Assembly (NCBI RefSeq): GCF_000220985.1
Contig: NZ_AFRW01000103.1
Location: forward strand, 1-54,667
Length of the DNA stretch: 54,667 nucleotides
Origin: Nesterenkonia sp. F
GTDB taxonomy: Bacteria; Actinomycetota; Actinomycetes; Actinomycetales; Micrococcaceae
Direction of reading: 5' to 3'
Of the stretch, positions 54,278 to 54,667 are shown in pieces. The notes beneath the pieces are model-generated. The model was given only the letters and a program-made list of their open reading frames with translations, had not been told where the DNA came from and made no database searches. Numbering within the stretch: the first letter of the stretch is position 1; the number at the start of each line of letters is the position of its first letter. Both the position numbers and the translations under genes were made by a program.

Positions 54278-54667
54278 ATGGAGCACCTTCCGTCCGAGCC
54301 GCCGGATGCCCCTCTCGGTCCGCGTGATGCCGCCCGGCCGGCCGCGCTGCTCGACCGGCTCTGGTTCTCCCGCCCAGGCCACGGCCTGCGGCGCGCGGTC
54401 GACGACGCCGCGGGCCTGCTGGTGCCGGTGTGGTGTCTGGGCTGCGGGGCCGAGGGCCGGCAGCTGTGCTCCCCGTGCGCCGAGGACCTGCGCCGGGCGC
54501 TGGCACGGCCGCGCCCCGCCGAACGCCAGGCCATGGCCCTGCCGATCGTCCACCGCCGCGATCCCGCCGGCGACTCGCATCCCGAGGTGCTCCCGGTCAC
54601 CGCCGCCGGGCGCTACGACGGCGTCGTCGCCCGCGCCGTGCTGGGCTTCAAGGATCACGAGCACATC
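54278..54667 (+). CDS. ComF family phosphoribosyltransferase-like protein, 5' part
   Basis: The first 130 codons of a gene that runs off the window. A four-Cys zinc ribbon (CLGCGAEGRQLCSPC) sits near residues 55-69, followed by TAAGRYDGVVARAVLGFKDH, the start of the ComF domain (usually Y.g.vr..i...K..g). The PRTase PRPP loop would lie beyond the end. ComF proteins take part in DNA uptake or nucleotide-linked processes; the gene's place after mtrAB-lpqB is conserved in actinobacteria. There is no strong ribosome site; the ATG is the first of the frame with family-like sequence. Confidence 0.85.
   Translation, partial: MEHLPSEPPDAPLGPRDAARPAALLDRLWFSRPGHGLRRAVDDAAGLLVPVWCLGCGAEGRQLCSPCAEDLRRALARPRPAERQAMALPIVHRRDPAGDSHPEVLPVTAAGRYDGVVARAVLGFKDHEHI

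Overview
The window is high-GC actinobacterial DNA. Gene content and order (adnB, nudC, uvrD2, ylbL-like, UPF0182; mnmA next to a cysteine desulfurase; mtrA-mtrB-lpqB) match the mycobacterial/Micrococcales core. Many proteins carry acidic, low-complexity tails, and many genes have a TANNNT box 6-8 nt before the start codon, suggesting leaderless transcripts. A Micrococcaceae-type, possibly halotolerant (Nesterenkonia-like) organism is my best guess; the genus is inference.

Layout. 1-2110: 3' end of adnB (helicase-nuclease for recombination). 2111-8418: a visibly lower-GC defence island with vsr, an AlwI-family restriction endonuclease, a C5-cytosine methyltransferase and an RloC-like zinc-hook ATPase/candidate anticodon nuclease. 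8419-14337: MFS exporter, aminoglycoside-phosphotransferase-like protein, ACR3/SLC10 transporter, a 29-codon peptide gene and an orphan six-TM histidine kinase. 14467-24765: nudC, uvrD2, a SprT-like metallopeptidase, a DUF2342 protein, a PDZ-Lon protease and UPF0182. 25688-25761: initiator tRNA. 25997-30777: HIRAN-like/TM2 protein, LRV-repeat membrane protein, pdxS-pdxT and pspA. 30893-37721: PspA partner without its TPM domain, HtrA protease, PIG-L deacetylase, a sigma factor fused to its RskA-type anti-sigma factor, and trmL. 37759-43342: J-domain protein, cysteine desulfurase, DinB-like protein, MetE-like protein, chorismate mutase and mnmA. 43455-49346: a tightly overlapping MoxR/DUF58/DUF4350/DUF4129/membrane-protein operon, divergent from 49743-54166, mtrA-mtrB-lpqB. 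The window ends inside comF.

How parts work together. The island pairs a restriction-modification unit with a mismatch-repair nuclease (Vsr) that would mend m5C deamination, and a possible back-up tRNA nuclease. AdnB and UvrD2 are housekeeping recombination/repair helicases. Cysteine desulfurase and MnmA act in sequence in tRNA wobble-uridine thiolation. PdxS/PdxT make pyridoxal phosphate, the desulfurase cofactor. PspA with its partner, HtrA, the sigma/anti-sigma fusion and MtrAB-LpqB together make up a large envelope-stress complement.

The most interesting signals are the defence island with its single C5 methyltransferase and an SOS-box-like site, the small cysteine-containing peptide beside an orphan sensor kinase, the sigma-anti-sigma fusion, the TPM-less PspA partner, and two long imperfect palindromes (24891-24970, 40064-40129). 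All family assignments are by reading motifs; no database search was possible.
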